Of a DNA stretch of 64,000 nt, positions 12,401 to 31,695 are shown piece by piece (the stretch's first letter is position 1; each line of letters begins with the position of its first letter). The DNA comes from Charina bottae (taxonomy: Eukaryota; Chordata; Lepidosauria; Squamata; Charinaidae): contig JALMGJ010000013.1 of assembly GCA_023362775.1 (NCBI GenBank), forward strand, positions 25,646,274-25,710,273, written 5' to 3'. The position numbers and the translations under genes are program-made. A model generated the notes under the pieces. That model did no database searches, was not told the DNA's origin, and saw nothing but the letters and a program-made list of their open reading frames with translations.

Positions 12401-15400
12401 CATTTTCTTCCATTTTTTTAAAAAAAAGCTTCCTTCAAAGCAAAAACAAAAACGCCTTCCTGGTTCTCTTCTTTTCCCCACCCTTTCCTGGCATCTCCAG
12501 GTCGGCACTAGTGCCATGGACAGTCCCCTGCTGAAATACAGCGCAAAGGAGTATTTCTTCAAGGCAGCCCTCTGCCACTTCTGCATTGACATGTTCAATG
12601 CCAAGGTTTGGACCGTGTTATTTTCTTTCTAGAAATGTTGTAAAACTTTGTATCGAAGGGGCTCGAAGCCAAGGGTCCTCTGTGTGAAGGAATCTGATTT
12701 CTTCAGAACGTGCATGGGATTTAAGGGTGTATGTGTGTGAGAGAGAAATGCAGCTATCTGGCATTACAGTATAATGACAAATAGGCTCTTTCTTTTTTGC
12801 TTTAATAATCCCAAGAACAGTAGTTTGTAGTGATGGTGGGGGAAGAGAAGCATACAGGAAGTGAGGGTTTGATTTCTGAGTCAAGGCTTGAGGCCTTGTA
12901 GTTAAAAATAATTTGATTATGACATGTACAGTACTTGAATGCAGGAAGAGGTTTTGCAGTCTAAAGCAGCGGTCCCCAACCTTTTTGGCACCAGGGACCG
13001 GTTGTGGAAGACGATTTTTCCATGGAATTGGGGGGGGGGGGTTGCAGGCAGGAGCCAATTGTGTGCACCGGGGGGCAGGGTTTGCAGGCGGGAGCCCCCC
13101 GGCCAACTTCCTAACAGGCCGCAGCCCACAGGTCGGGGACCCCTGGTCTAAAGGGCTTGTCTACTGTTTCACTTTTTGTAAAACCTGAGTTCCTGTACGA
13201 TTAAACCTTTTGATTGACCCAACCCCTAACTGGGATTCCATTCCTTTTTTCATTTAAATCAGTTGGCTGTACAGAAGTACGAAGAAATGTTCCCAGCTTT
13301 CTCGGATTCTAGAGAATGCAAACTGGTTAAAGTGAGTAGTTCTTAATTTGTCTTTAGCCCAATCTCACCCAATGGATGCATCTATCTGACAGGAAGTCTC
13401 CATTTTTCAGTCTCAAAGTACAGAAGGAAACCTTAGGTTAGATTATGTCTGCTTCACTACCAGCCTTGAGGGGTGACATTATACAAAGATTACGGCAGTT
13501 GTGAATTAGAAGTGAGTTGCATGATTGGTCAGCAGAGAGGCAGGAGCTATGCCGTGCAATAAAGGCATTGTTCCTAAGCACTGGCGGTTGGATTTCCAGA
13601 AAAGACTGGAGATGCTTAGCTAGTCAAACTTACAGGATGCTTTTTCTACCCAACTGATGGCTTACATGAAGCTTGGTCTACCCAAGACCACATGATGACG
13701 TGCTCTTCAGCCAGTGTATAACATCTGCGCTCAAACCAATGAGCCTTCTAATTTCCTTTTGTCGGCGGCTGACCTTATGTTGTAACCGTGATGCCATCTA
13801 TCAGTGGTGCTTTATTTGGAAACTGATCCAGAAATGCCTTACTCCTGTCTTGTCTCTTTCCTAGAAATTGTTGGATGCTCATGAGGAACAGAATATCGAC
13901 AGTTACACTGAATCAGTAAGTCTTGGTTACCCTCCTCTTTTCCATTACTGTCCAGTGCAATTTTTTCCAGTGCCACCCAGACATGTGGGATTTCAACTAT
14001 GTGACCATTGATGATCAAGTACAATATATCTAGGTGACATCAAGCTGGGAGGAAGGTGGGTCTACCATGAGCTCTGCAGGTAGACTGGCTGCAGTCTGGA
14101 AGCCTGCAAACAGCCTGGAATTCTGGAAGCTGTGGTCCCAACTCTTCTGGAGGGAGACAGACTGGGAGGGTTGGAACAGAATATTGCCAGTTACGTTTCT
14201 GTTGGGGCTGTATTTGGCTGTAGAATATTCCTGGCTACAGTTCTCTCTTTCCCCTCCACCAGGTGAAGGAATATGACTCAATCTCTCGCCTGGACCAATG
14301 GCTGACCACCATGCTTCTGCGCATCAAGAAAACCATACAGGGAGAAGAGGAAGATCTGCGTTAAGAAACCCTTGCCCTCAGTCCTCTGCCCTGTGTTTGC
14401 AGAACTCTGCATGGATCAGCTCTGGGGGAAGAGGGGGTCTTGGCACGAAGGAATTAGACTCAAGCGGCAAATTCTTCATTTTCGCTTCCTTTCTCATCAC
14501 GCCTCTTTGTGCGGCAGTAAACAGGGCTGGGATGTCTCACCTGTGGACTGCTCCAGAGAGATTTGAAGTTCTCCATGTTGATTGCCTTGCCCCGCTTCCT
14601 GAGCCAGCATTTACATCCTTCTGGTGGCTTAATTGATTGTTTAATATTTAAAGCATCTTTAGTAAGTTCAGTTTGTTGATGGCGCCATTTTCCTTTCCTT
14701 CTCCCAAAACTCTTACTGAAACTGATCTGGAAAATGGTTTCTTCTTGACAGCAGAAAGAACGCCTGGTATTTGTGGCTTCATCTCATTCCATCCCTCTGA
14801 CCACAGCAGTTCCAGCTCCTTTTCAGCAGGCGTTGCAAGGCTAGGAAGCCCCTTCCTTGAGTTTTGGTCAATGCTTCTCCTTCCAAAATAATATTTTAAA
14901 GGTTGACACGAATGGCGCTGATCTTTAAGAGAATGAGCTGGGCTTGCTAAATGTCTCCCACCTGCCATGTTTCAAATAATGGTGGAAACCCAAGAACTCT
15001 CACAAATTCTACCTGCTGTTGATGAGCTGTATGAAATAATTCTGCTTCATTCCATGTTTATTTCTTGCACCTTGAATTATCTTGAATTTATGATGGGAAG
15101 CGTCAGCCCAGCTCATTCCCTTAGAGATTGGTGCAGAAGTATGGAGTTGTAATGTATATCCATGGCTGGTCAGAGTGATATAGGATATTCAGTCTCGTGT
15201 TCCTGCTTGGCAAGAGGCAGACCAATCTTGAACTATGCAGCAGGTAGCCAAAAAAAAAAACCTTATTTAAAATTAGAAGCTCTGTGTGCAGGCTGTCTTG
15301 ATAACCCATCATGTCTTGCATGGACCTCCTCCTGGCTTAGTTTGAAAGAGAGCATTTCTCCAGCCAAGTGTTCTGTATACATTGTCATGAAGCTGCTGTA

Positions 15401-15620
15401 TTTTTTTTCTTGGATTTCTCATGTGTTTGCTTTAAGAAAAAGAGCTTTATCATGTAATCTAGGACCTTCAGGAAGGTTTCTCATATTAATGTTTTGTTAC
15501 CCAGTTGTTGGGAGGTGGACTTAAGTACAGTTGCATGTTTCAAAATGTCTACCAGAAAGCAACTAATAGTGAAATAACTTGCACACAAGAAACAATAAAA
15601 AAAACTTTGCATGGGTGGAA
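1315..15620 (+). CDS. NAPA: NAPA (alpha-SNAP), coding exons 2-11 plus 3'UTR; 5' end outside window
   Basis: Alpha-SNAP is the cytosolic, TPR-like helical adaptor that binds assembled SNARE bundles and recruits and stimulates the ATPase NSF to disassemble them after membrane fusion. Ten coding exons join in frame: 1315-1397, 1914-2030, 4594-4640, 5878-5955, 7373-7428, 10616-10700, 12501-12605, 13263-13331, 13865-13915 and 14263-14364 (stop TAA 14362-14364). They give 263 residues; the remaining ~32 of the usual 295 would come from exon 1 to the left. All introns are GT-AG. NAPA rather than NAPB is indicated by FCIDMFNAK in exon 8, by SISRLDQW then [12 protein letters not shown] at the C-terminus (NAPB ends differently), and by KPTN and SLC8A2 downstream. 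The C-terminal segment is the NSF-stimulating end and is intact. AATAAA lies at 15594-15599. Confidence 0.96.
1914..2030 (+). CDS. NAPA: NAPA coding exon 3
   Basis: The acceptor follows a TTTCTTTCTCTTATAG tract and the donor is GTAAGC. The exon encodes [20 protein letters not shown] then [19 protein letters not shown], typical paired TPR-like helices. The reading frame runs on from exon 2 (split codon G|CT) and into exon 4 (G|AG). Confidence 0.97.
2031..4593. other. NAPA intron 3, no recognised element
   Basis: 2.56 kb without an exon I can support. Open frames at 3002-3517 and 3643-4113 on the minus strand have no family resemblance and no splice or repeat context, so I treat them as chance. 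A short CA run lies near 3706. Confidence 0.5.
4594..4640 (+). CDS. NAPA: NAPA coding exon 4
   Basis: This short 47-nt exon encodes [16 protein letters not shown]. The acceptor is TTTTTTCATAG and the donor GTAAGC. It is too short to show up as an ORF but fits the family sequence exactly and keeps the frame. Confidence 0.96.
5267..5670. mobile_element. TA-flanked ~400-bp MITE (Tc1/mariner-like), copy 1
   Basis: The terminal inverted repeats are GAGGTAGTCCTCAAC on the left and GTCGAGGACTACCTG on the right, each directly flanked by TA (5265-5266 and 5671-5672). The interior is built of short repeated blocks of the type GGTCGTTAAGTGAATC. Related copies lie at 7867-8226 and 54519-54928. TA duplication and TIRs point to the Tc1/mariner superfamily; no transposase is encoded. 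Confidence 0.75.
5878..5955 (+). CDS. NAPA: NAPA coding exon 5
   Basis: This 78-nt exon encodes [20 protein letters not shown] then LVDIEK. The acceptor is TTTCTTTTTAG and the donor GTACTG. It is in phase 0 at both ends. Confidence 0.97.
6400..6569. repeat. Compound tetranucleotide microsatellite (CTTG)n (CTTC)n (CTCC)n
   Basis: Alternating blocks of CTTG, CTTC and CCTC repeats fill about 170 bp of NAPA intron 5. The period-4 structure keeps several frames open on both strands, giving spurious Leu/Cys/Ser or Lys/Glu-rich ORFs. Confidence 0.95.
6585..6655 (-). mobile_element. LINE 3' end fragment, reverse orientation
   Basis: CCCTGGGCAGTTTACAA followed by A-rich AAAACAGTAAAAGGCATAAAA is the reverse of the LINE 3'UTR block seen repeatedly in this window. 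It directly follows the microsatellite at 6400-6569. Confidence 0.5.
7190..7272. mobile_element. 83-bp hAT MITE with TSD
   Basis: Near-perfect inverted ends CAGGGTTTCTCAACCTTGGC and GCCAAGGTTGAGAAACCCTG. The flanking 8-bp duplications are CCTTAGAG (7182-7189) and CTTTAGAG (7273-7280), one mismatch. The interior GGAATTCTGGGAGTTGAAG recurs at 38570, 49937, 53406 and 62600, defining a family. 8-bp TSD and CAG...CTG ends fit hAT. Confidence 0.8.
7373..7428 (+). CDS. NAPA: NAPA coding exon 6
   Basis: The exon encodes [18 protein letters not shown] and ends with two bases (AG) of a Ser codon completed by exon 7. The acceptor is CTTCCTTTCCAG and the donor GTAATT. A short hAT MITE (7190-7272) ends 100 bp upstream. 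Confidence 0.97.
7429..10615. other. NAPA intron 6
   Basis: 3.2 kb intron. It holds one TA-type MITE (7867-8226). The rest, including open frames near 9056-9418 and 9781-10137, shows no recognisable repeat or coding signature. Confidence 0.5.
7867..8226. mobile_element. Tc1/mariner-like MITE, copy 2
   Basis: The ends CAGGTCCTTGCTTAACAAC and GTTGTTAAGCAAGGACTACC(TG) are inverted repeats of each other, and the interior (CACGTGATCACAATTTGGGT, GCTTCTGGCAAGCAAAATCA) matches the copy at 54519-54928. The right flank is TA; the left flank reads TACA, so the left boundary is slightly uncertain. Confidence 0.75.
10616..10700 (+). CDS. NAPA: NAPA coding exon 7
   Basis: The exon encodes [20 protein letters not shown] then KAIEIYEQ. 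The acceptor is TTTCTCTTCCTGCAG. The donor CAG|GTCTGG departs from consensus at positions +3 to +5 but is supported by the frame and by the family exon boundary. Confidence 0.96.
10701..12500. other. NAPA intron 7
   Basis: 1.8 kb intron holding the hAT MITE at 11157-11439. Outside it are homopolymer stretches (C-run near 11878-11888, A/T-runs near 12415-12428) and no exon-like sequence. Confidence 0.5.
11157..11439. mobile_element. hAT MITE of the CAGAGCTTTCCAAACT family, fold-back form
   Basis: The element has ends CATAGCTTTCCAAAG and CTTTGGAAAGCTCTG-like (AGTTTGGAAAGCTCTG) and perfect 8-bp TSDs GGTTAAAG at 11149-11156 and 11440-11447. Unlike the other copies it is palindromic throughout: AAAACCCAGAAGCGCTGATG pairs with CATCAGCGCTTCCGGGTTTT. 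It lacks the 56-bp internal array. It lies in NAPA intron 7. Confidence 0.85.
12501..12605 (+). CDS. NAPA: NAPA coding exon 8
   Basis: This 105-nt, phase-0 exon encodes [20 protein letters not shown] then [20 protein letters not shown] is the alpha-SNAP version; the NAPB form I remember reads FIVDE. The acceptor is GGCATCTCCAG and the donor GTTTGG. Confidence 0.97.
12967..13145. mobile_element. hAT MITE with TIR CAGCGGTCCCCAACC
   Basis: The left end CAGCGGTCCCCAACCTTTTT and right end GGTCGGGGACCCCTG are inverted. Perfect 8-bp TSDs GTCTAAAG flank it at 12959-12966 and 13146-13153. The interior carries a G-run and the repeated motif GTTTGCAGGCGGGAGCC. A second copy in reverse orientation is at 26987-27210. 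It lies in NAPA intron 8, 117 bp from exon 9. Confidence 0.88.
13263..13331 (+). CDS. NAPA: NAPA coding exon 9
   Basis: The exon encodes [20 protein letters not shown] then LVK (23 codons, phase 0). The acceptor is TTCATTTAAATCAG, a pyrimidine-poor tract, and the donor is GTGAGT. Confidence 0.96.
13865..13915 (+). CDS. NAPA: NAPA coding exon 10
   Basis: This 51-nt exon encodes [17 protein letters not shown]. The acceptor is GTCTCTTTCCTAG and the donor GTAAGT. It is in phase 0 at both ends. Confidence 0.96.
14263..14364 (+). CDS. NAPA: NAPA last coding exon with stop codon
   Basis: The acceptor is TTTCCCCTCCACCAG. The exon encodes [20 protein letters not shown] then [13 protein letters not shown] and TAA at 14362-14364. 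This C-terminal helix is nearly invariant in alpha-SNAPs and contacts NSF. Confidence 0.97.
   Translation: MKEYDSISRLDQWLTTMLLRIKKTIQGEEEDLR
14365..15620 (+). other. NAPA: NAPA 3' untranslated region
   Basis: This is non-coding sequence from the stop codon to just past the first canonical AATAAA (15594-15599), about 1.25 kb. The A-rich stretch after the signal and the absence of later exons support cleavage near 15615-15625. I see no repeat inside it apart from short A-runs. The exact cleavage site is inferred. Confidence 0.75.
15594..15599 (+). terminator. NAPA: Polyadenylation signal of NAPA (AATAAA)
   Basis: A canonical AATAAA hexamer in the sense strand, 1.23 kb after the NAPA stop and about 2.3 kb before the KPTN start, followed by an A-run. 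Confidence 0.75.
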
Positions 15621-15879
15621 ACAGTGTTAGAGTCAAGTGTAACAATAGCCTCCCTAACTTAAATTTCTGTTGCTTGTATAAAAGTCTTGCTTGTTTTCAG
15701 GCCCATCACGCCTTGTTATTCCTCCCTGCTCCCTTGCCCCCTGGATTTCAGTACTGATTCTGCTTTCAGTTCTGATTCCCTTTCCCATCAATTCTACTAA
15801 GTTGTGATTGTGTTTCTGAACACTGGCTGTGATTCTACCCCTCTGTAAAAATACTCCTGCATGCTTGAATTTGGCTGCC

Positions 15880-15909
15880 TGTGTGTGTTTGTGTGTATAT
15901 ATATATATA
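15880..15909. repeat. (TG)n/(TA)n microsatellite
   Basis: GTGTGTGTTTGTGTGTATATATATATATAC-type dinucleotide run downstream of NAPA. Confidence 0.85.
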
Positions 15910-17290
15910 CAAATTTTTGTTACTGCAGTACGCTTGGATGTGCTGCTTACAGGCGTGAGAGTTATATGTACTCTGAAGTTGCATAACAAACAAGAATGCC
16001 CCCATATACATTGTGCAGATTAAATCAATATGACTGTTAATGACATAATTTTCCATGCAGGGCATTGAATTTTCACTTTATTAACTGGAATCTTCCCCCC
16101 CCCCTCCTGGCACTGAAGTAACTTGCTGAACTTCAGTGCATTTTGAGAAGCATATGCCCAGCTATAAGAGATACCTGGAAAACGGTGATAGTTGTCAGGA
16201 ATGAAAAGACACGCAGTCCAGAGGATACCAGCTTGAACGTGGCTGAATTTGAGATTTCCACATTCAGATGATTCTGGCTTGCAGTAAGAAGTAGTTGGTG
16301 TCCATTGAAGAGGGAAGTTTTCCTGTAGCAATCTTCATCAAATTAATGTTCTCCAGAGAATGGCAACACCTGCCAGCCTCTGGAGGGAACCAGATTGAAG
16401 GCTGATGTCCTCTGCCAAAGCAAGGAATAATCAGGGGCCTGTAACAATAGTTGTTTGATGTTAAACAATTAAATACTTACATTGCAATTCCTCAAAGATG
16501 CTCTCTACTCAATTAGGGTAGGTTTCTTTATGTCTTATATTCAATACTTTTCAGAAGAGATTGGTGCATGTCCAGATTTCAAGGCCTGCTGGAATGGTTT
16601 CCATGAAGTCCAAGTTCGGCTTGGTTCCAGAGCTTTAAAATTTGTTTCAAGCTTTAAAGTAGCTCTGAAGTCATAAAACCTTGTGATATCCAATGTTGCT
16701 GCTTCTCATGGCATACATTTTGTCACAGAACTAATGGCCAGTGATGTGCAAGTAGCAAAACCGGCAAGACTAGAAGGGACTGTAGGACTTGTTTGTGGAA
16801 GCATAACCTGGGTTAGCCGCCTCCTGGTGTGGTTTAGACCAGGAGGGTTTTGTAAACTCTTCTTGCCGTGTTAACAGTACAAACTAGGAATAAAACATGA
16901 AGTTGGCATTTGTGACTCAAACTAGATCTTGTGTTACCTTAAATGCTAAGACCTTGATTCTGCCATGTGCTTTGGTAGAAACACTTCACAGCCAGATGTG
17001 TGTGAAGCATCATCCTGAAGAGGCTGAAGCGCAAATGGTTGAGAGGTGGGATTTGAACTTGGGACTGAGAACCTTCATAGACATGAAGTGGAAAAAAGTA
17101 CAGATGGTAGTAATTGGGAGAAAACATGCATAAAGTTACTCCAGTAGAATTGATCAGGAATCTGGCAGCAATTTTTATTAAAAGGTATAATGACTGATGT
17201 GGGATTTAAATCGGGGTGAGGTGAGGGGAAGATAGGTAGCTAATACAGATGGGCGTTACACGTGAGAGAAATTACAAGCATGTTATCAAC

Positions 17291-17417
17291 GTATTGTCGA
17301 AGGCTTTCACGGCCGGAGTTCAATGGCTGTTGTGGGTCTTCCGGGCTGTGTGGCCGTGTTCTGGAAGTTACGACTTCCAGAACACGGCCACACAGCCCGG
17401 AAGACCCACAACAGCCA
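17291..17417. mobile_element. Fold-back Penelope-like element end with 11-bp TSD
   Basis: The insertion begins GTATTGTCGAAGGCTTTCAC and ends in a 45-nt arm (17373-17417) that is the exact reverse complement of 17324-17368, separated by only 4 nt. It is flanked by ATGTTATCAAC on both sides (17280-17290 and 17418-17428). The GTATTGTCGAAGGCTTTCAC and CACGGCCACACAGCCCGGAA sequences are, from memory, abundant in reptiles and belong to Penelope-like retroelement ends; that family name is inferred. Confidence 0.65.
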
Positions 17418-17765
17418 ATGTTATCAACAATTGTAATGAGTTAAAACCCCATTGTGTTTGTGGACACCTTTTGAAATTGCCAGAAACCTTTTGAGTTCAA
17501 CAATTTCTCACTTGGTGGTGCAGTTTATGTCCCGTTTTTGTAAAACAGTCACTTTGAGGCCGCCACGGACTCTCCTCTTATAATGTCTACAGTAGAAGAG
17601 GGAAACTAGGCAGTGTATTAAAATTTGAAAGAACAAGGGCTGCCCAATTAAACATACATTTTTAAAATAATTTCAATTAGGTTAGAGTTAGAACAGAGCC
17701 AATGCTTCGTAAAAACGCCCAAGGCACAAACAAGCGAGCAGAGAGTGTTCCTGCACGGATGTTGA

Positions 17766-17773
17766 TGACGTCA
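17766..17773. promoter_or_regulatory. CRE palindrome TGACGTCA
   Basis: Exact cAMP response element consensus, 188 bp upstream of the KPTN start codon, within the CpG island. Confidence 0.6.
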
Positions 17774-17865
17774 CGGCCTCGCCTCCAACTTTCTCCAACG
17801 TCGCTGTGAACAAACGCGTATATTCCACGACGCCCCACCCTCCCGGCGACGTCACCCGCAGCGCG

Positions 17866-17870
17866 ATTGG
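17866..17870 (-). promoter_or_regulatory. Inverted CCAAT box (ATTGG)
   Basis: GCGATTGG lies 84 bp upstream of the KPTN ATG and 11 bp after the half-CRE GACGTCAC, a common NF-Y arrangement in TATA-less promoters. Confidence 0.5.
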
Positions 17871-17914
17871 AGAGTTGAAAGCCCCCTCTTGCCGTCGCGT
17901 CTTGGGGAGAAGAC

Positions 17915-17947
17915 ATGGACGATGGGGCTGCCCTTGGCGGTGCCTGA
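17915..17947 (+). CDS. Upstream ORF (10 codons) before KPTN
   Basis: ATG at 17915 with G at -3 and G at +4 opens a 10-codon frame (MDDGAALGGA) stopping at TGA 17945-17947, six nt before the KPTN ATG at 17954. A second upstream ATG at 17922 (A at -3, G at +4) is out of frame with KPTN and overlaps its start. Whether they are transcribed depends on the unknown start site. Confidence 0.4.
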   Translation: MDDGAALGGA

Positions 17948-17953
17948 GTCGGG

Positions 17954-28103
<10,150 letters not shown>

Positions 28104-28460
28104 GGAGCTGGCTGTGTGAGCCTGCCCACCTGCTCTTTTCATCCCCAAGAAGTGAGGAAAGGACTCTGGAGAGGAGCATCATCCAGAGGGTTCTTCCAGC
28201 CTTCTACCGGTTCCCAGAAAGAGCGTGGAAATCCAAGTAGGTGGAGTCGGAACACCCAGTCCCTCCCTGCGTTAGTTCACTGGCTGCTTTGTGGGCAACC
28301 GGAAAGGACATGCCTCGGACACAGGAAGCGCTCGGCGGCCCTAGTGCTTCCGACAAACCTGAGTGACTTTTTTTCTGTGCCTCCAAGGGGGCTACCCTGA
28401 ATGCGGCCTGACTGGGAACTTGCTAAGTAGGGAATAAATGTGTATGTTGAGTGGGGTCTG
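28104..28460 (+). other. KPTN: KPTN 3'UTR with poly(A) signal AATAAA 28433-28438
   Basis: A compact 3'UTR of about 350 bp. GGAATAAATGTGTATGTTGAG at its end contains the canonical hexamer followed by a GT-rich downstream element. The open frame across part of this region (28116-28400) is not conserved coding sequence as far as I can tell. Confidence 0.7.
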
Positions 28461-29889
28461 CTGTCTGCCAGGGTGGGGGATAGAAGTCAGGAATGGCAAG
28501 AATGATACTGCGGCTAACTTACTTGAACTCCGCGTCCTTCTGTCCACATGGTGCTCCCAGCAGCTTCTGAGAGCCATGGCCCCTTAGTCTTTCAACAGAA
28601 TGGAAGAAAAATATCCAATAGTGATAGTAAGAGAGCAAGCGACCAAGCAGTGCATCAATACAGGTCTTCGGCTCCCAAAGGCCGGCTTTTTGCTCTCATC
28701 CTGAGCCCAGGACATTTGTCCCAGAGAATCTCGTCCTCGGCCCCTTCCTTATTCCCGGTCTTTCTATCCATCATTTGTCCCCTCCCGAGCAGAAGACTCT
28801 GGAAGGGGAATGAATCCAAAAGGAAGCCGTTGGACACCATATCGGTTCACAAGACGCATGTCGTCTACCCTGGCTGTGACTGAAACACAATTCTGTCTTG
28901 GCCCTGCTTGGAAATGTTGCGATGTTGAGCCTGGCCCTTTTTGCATGCTCAGTTTTTGATAAAGGAAGGACCCTTCAGTTTCAGCGTTGGAGCCGGGAGC
29001 AGCAGCAGCTGGGGCATCTTCTTTCTTTGGCCCTTTGAAAGGAAAATGCAGCCAGCCCCATGGGCTTGTGAGTCAGAGACCTCCTTCGGAGCTGAGGCTA
29101 AGAGTGCCCGTGCACTGGGTGTTCGGAGTTCCGGAGGAGGCTGTGGGGTGCCGCTGTTCTTCCCCACGCTGAGCAAACATCTACAGATTCTGGCTCTCCT
29201 CGTCATAAATAGGCACTCATTCCTCTGCATGGAGATAAAACTGTATCTGTTCCAGATTCTGCTGGCAAATTAGAACAGATGGCTTGGGAGAAAGGGTAGA
29301 GATGAAGTTTGCAGCATTGTAATTAGGAAGGGTTTGTGGCATCTTAGCATGCTGGGGACTAGAGCCATGTCCTTGTCAGGAGGGTACACAACCTCCCCCT
29401 GGCACAACGTGTGCATTTTTCTTCACCTGTAAGAAGTGTGCACAGTTTAGATGCCTTGGCTTAAGACAGGGCGTGGGAAATGAACCAACTTCGGAGGAGG
29501 AGGAGGTGGTGTCAGAGGTTCTTGTTTTGCATAAGTAATAACATAATGGCTCACGAGGACAGAGGTGTGTGTGCTTCAGGCTGTTGACATCCAGTAATCA
29601 GATTTGACTAGGGCTTGAACCAGATCCTCCTGGTCTGTATTCGGATGAGCTTCTCAAAGCTGCAGAATGGGAGGACCAGGGCTCCTCATTCCAGAAAAGA
29701 CCTTGGCCGGCGAGATGCTTAGGAAGTCTGGAAACCAAATCATCTGAGGATCACTTGAACGAGCCCAGGCTTATTGATCTTGGGGAAGAGATTAAGGAAT
29801 CTATGAGGACCGTCTGTTGGTATTGAACAGCTGTTCTGCAGAAAATGGAGAATTCACTGTTGCTTTTGGAAGCAGCCGGAGCCAAGAAT

Positions 29890-30030
29890 GGATATTGCAG
29901 AGGGACAGGTTTAGCTAAATAACAGGAAAAACATTCCAGCAGTATGAGCTGTTCAGTGATGGAACTGTCTGCCTCAAGAGGTGATGGATTCTCCTTCATT
30001 GAAGGTACTTAATCAGAAGCTGGGAAAACC
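29890..30030 (+). mobile_element. CR1 LINE 3'UTR fragment
   Basis: AATAACAGGAAAAACATTCC, AGCTGTTCAGTGATGGAACT and GGTGATGGATTCTCCTTCAT match, from memory, the CR1 3'UTR pattern (aggaacgggctgcc..ggtggtggactctcc) of sauropsids. Confidence 0.6.
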
Positions 30031-30837
30031 ATACATTGCGGATGATGTGTTTACCTCCCAAGGTAATAAAGCTTCCTGCTCTTTTCCAACTTTGAAGAGA
30101 TTCGCAGTTTCTCCCTTGTCCAGTCCTTTGCCCAGGACAGCGTTCTCCGTGGTGGTGTCCTCCAAATGTGCGGGACCAATTCCCAGAGTTCCTAGCCATT
30201 GTGGACAACGGCTACGAACTTGGGGAGTTCAAACCTATCCAGGAGGAGCCTGGGGGAGGCTGTGGGAATATCCAGGATCTGGCCTTACTGCGCTTGCCTG
30301 GATTCCTGAGATCTGTATGTGGAAGAACCTACTGGATTGCCTGTCTAGTCGTCTTACAACCTGCCTGCCTCTTCCTATCTTGAGCATCTGTCAGACCTTA
30401 GCATTTGGGTGGCTGAGTTGCAAAGGGGCATCCGTAGTGAGAAACGACGCCTTCCCCCTTTCAGGTTCAGCCTTTCAAAAACATGAAAGCGATCACGAGG
30501 ACACAATCCCCCACGCGCAGAGAGGGCTCCTTGTCACCCCCACCTGTCACGGTTAGGGGGAGAACACGGGTGTGAGGGGCGCACAAAGGAAATAAAGGGG
30601 CATGATTTTGCAGAGTGGCTGGAAACTCGCTTTTGTTTTCTACCACGCCTCATCCCTGAACAGGAGAGAAGTCATGAAGTAGAGACCCCGTTTCCCACAA
30701 GTTCTGAGTGGGATCAGATCAGGCCACTCCACGGAAGAACTTGGGGGAGGTGGAAAGGGGGGCTGCTCCTGCTGGCTTCTTGGCTGCTGAATCGGGGCCC
30801 TTTCAGAGACCCCGAGATACTTGGCCTACTTCAACGA

Positions 30838-31240
30838 GAGCTGGACCATAAGGAAGGCTGAGCGAAGGAAGAGAGATGCTTTTGAACTGTGGTGTTGGAG
30901 GAAAATTCTGAGAGTGCCTTGGACTGCAAGAAGATCAAACCAGTCCATACTCCAGGAAATAAAGCCAGACTGCTCACTTGAGGGAATGATACTAAAGGCA
31001 AAACTGAAGTACTTTGGCCACATTATGAGAAGACAGGATACCCTGGAGAAGAAGCTGATGCTAGGGAAAGTGGAAGGCAAAAGGAAGAGGGGCCGACCAA
31101 GGGCAAGATGGATGGATGATATTCTGGAGGTGACGGACTCAACCATGGGGGAGCTGGGGGTGGCGACGGCCGACAGGAAGCTCTGGCGTGGGCTGGTCCA
31201 TGAAGTCACGAAGAAACAACAGAAAAATCCTAAATGAAAA
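30838..31240 (+). mobile_element. BovB (RTE-clade) LINE 3' end, C-terminal ORF2 fragment
   Basis: An open frame of about 130 codons to TAA 31235-31237 reads ESWTIRKAERRKRDAFELWC, WRKILRVPWTARRSNQSILQ, LKAKLKYFGHIMRRQDTLEK and KRKRGRPRARWMDDI. This is the conserved C-terminal part of BovB ORF2, familiar from ruminant and squamate genomes. There is no reverse transcriptase core, so the copy is 5'-truncated. The intact frame suggests a fairly young insertion. Confidence 0.9.
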
Positions 31241-31504
31241 TATCCACAAATGCAAGTAAAGTAATCTCTCCCACCCCCCCACCCCCACACACATACACAA
31301 ATGGACTTTTTTGTATGGTTAGAGAAAAGTAGACAACTAAATTTGCACTCCAATTTTAAGCCTCCAAGTGGCCTTTTTGGCCTGCCCTTTGCTGTGTGAC
31401 AAATAGAAAAAGGAAGTGTTCTTCCTTTGCTATAAATGAAGCCAAAAAGGAAGGAGGGAAGACATTTGAGACACGTTGAGGGGATCCCAGGATCATCTGT
31501 GGCT

Positions 31505-31695
31505 GGGTTGGGCTGTCAAGTCACGATGGCAGTTGTGACTGCACGATTTTACATGCATGTGTGGCACATGTAAAAGAGGGGCAAGGCTTCAATTGTGTAA
31601 GCCTTGCCCCTCTTACATGTGTCACACATGCAGTGCATGTAAAGGGAGGCAGGTCTTCAATCATGGTCGTGACTGCCATCTGGACTTTTGATTTC
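31505..31695. mobile_element. Hairpin MITE of the AAGTCAAGATGGTGGC family, copy A
   Basis: Inner arms CACATGTAAAAGAGGGGCAA(GGCTT) (31565-31589) and AAGCCTTGCCCCTCTTACAT(GTG) (31599-31621) are near-perfect inverted repeats. Outer parts read GTCACGATGGCAGTTGTGAC and GGTCGTGACTGCCATCTGGA. Related copies: 43515-43662, 48488-48660, 52415-52468, 63655-63787. Confidence 0.65.

Larger units (their letters stand above)
15621..17690. other. NAPA-KPTN intergenic region
   Basis: About 2 kb between the NAPA poly(A) signal and the KPTN CpG island. It contains a TG/TA dinucleotide run (15880-15909), a C-run (16095) and the fold-back insertion at 17291-17417. No coding potential recognised. Confidence 0.6.

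Noticed and set aside
30821..31237. 138-residue open frame as a host gene
   Set aside because: Its sequence is the C-terminal part of BovB ORF2, so it belongs to a truncated LINE.
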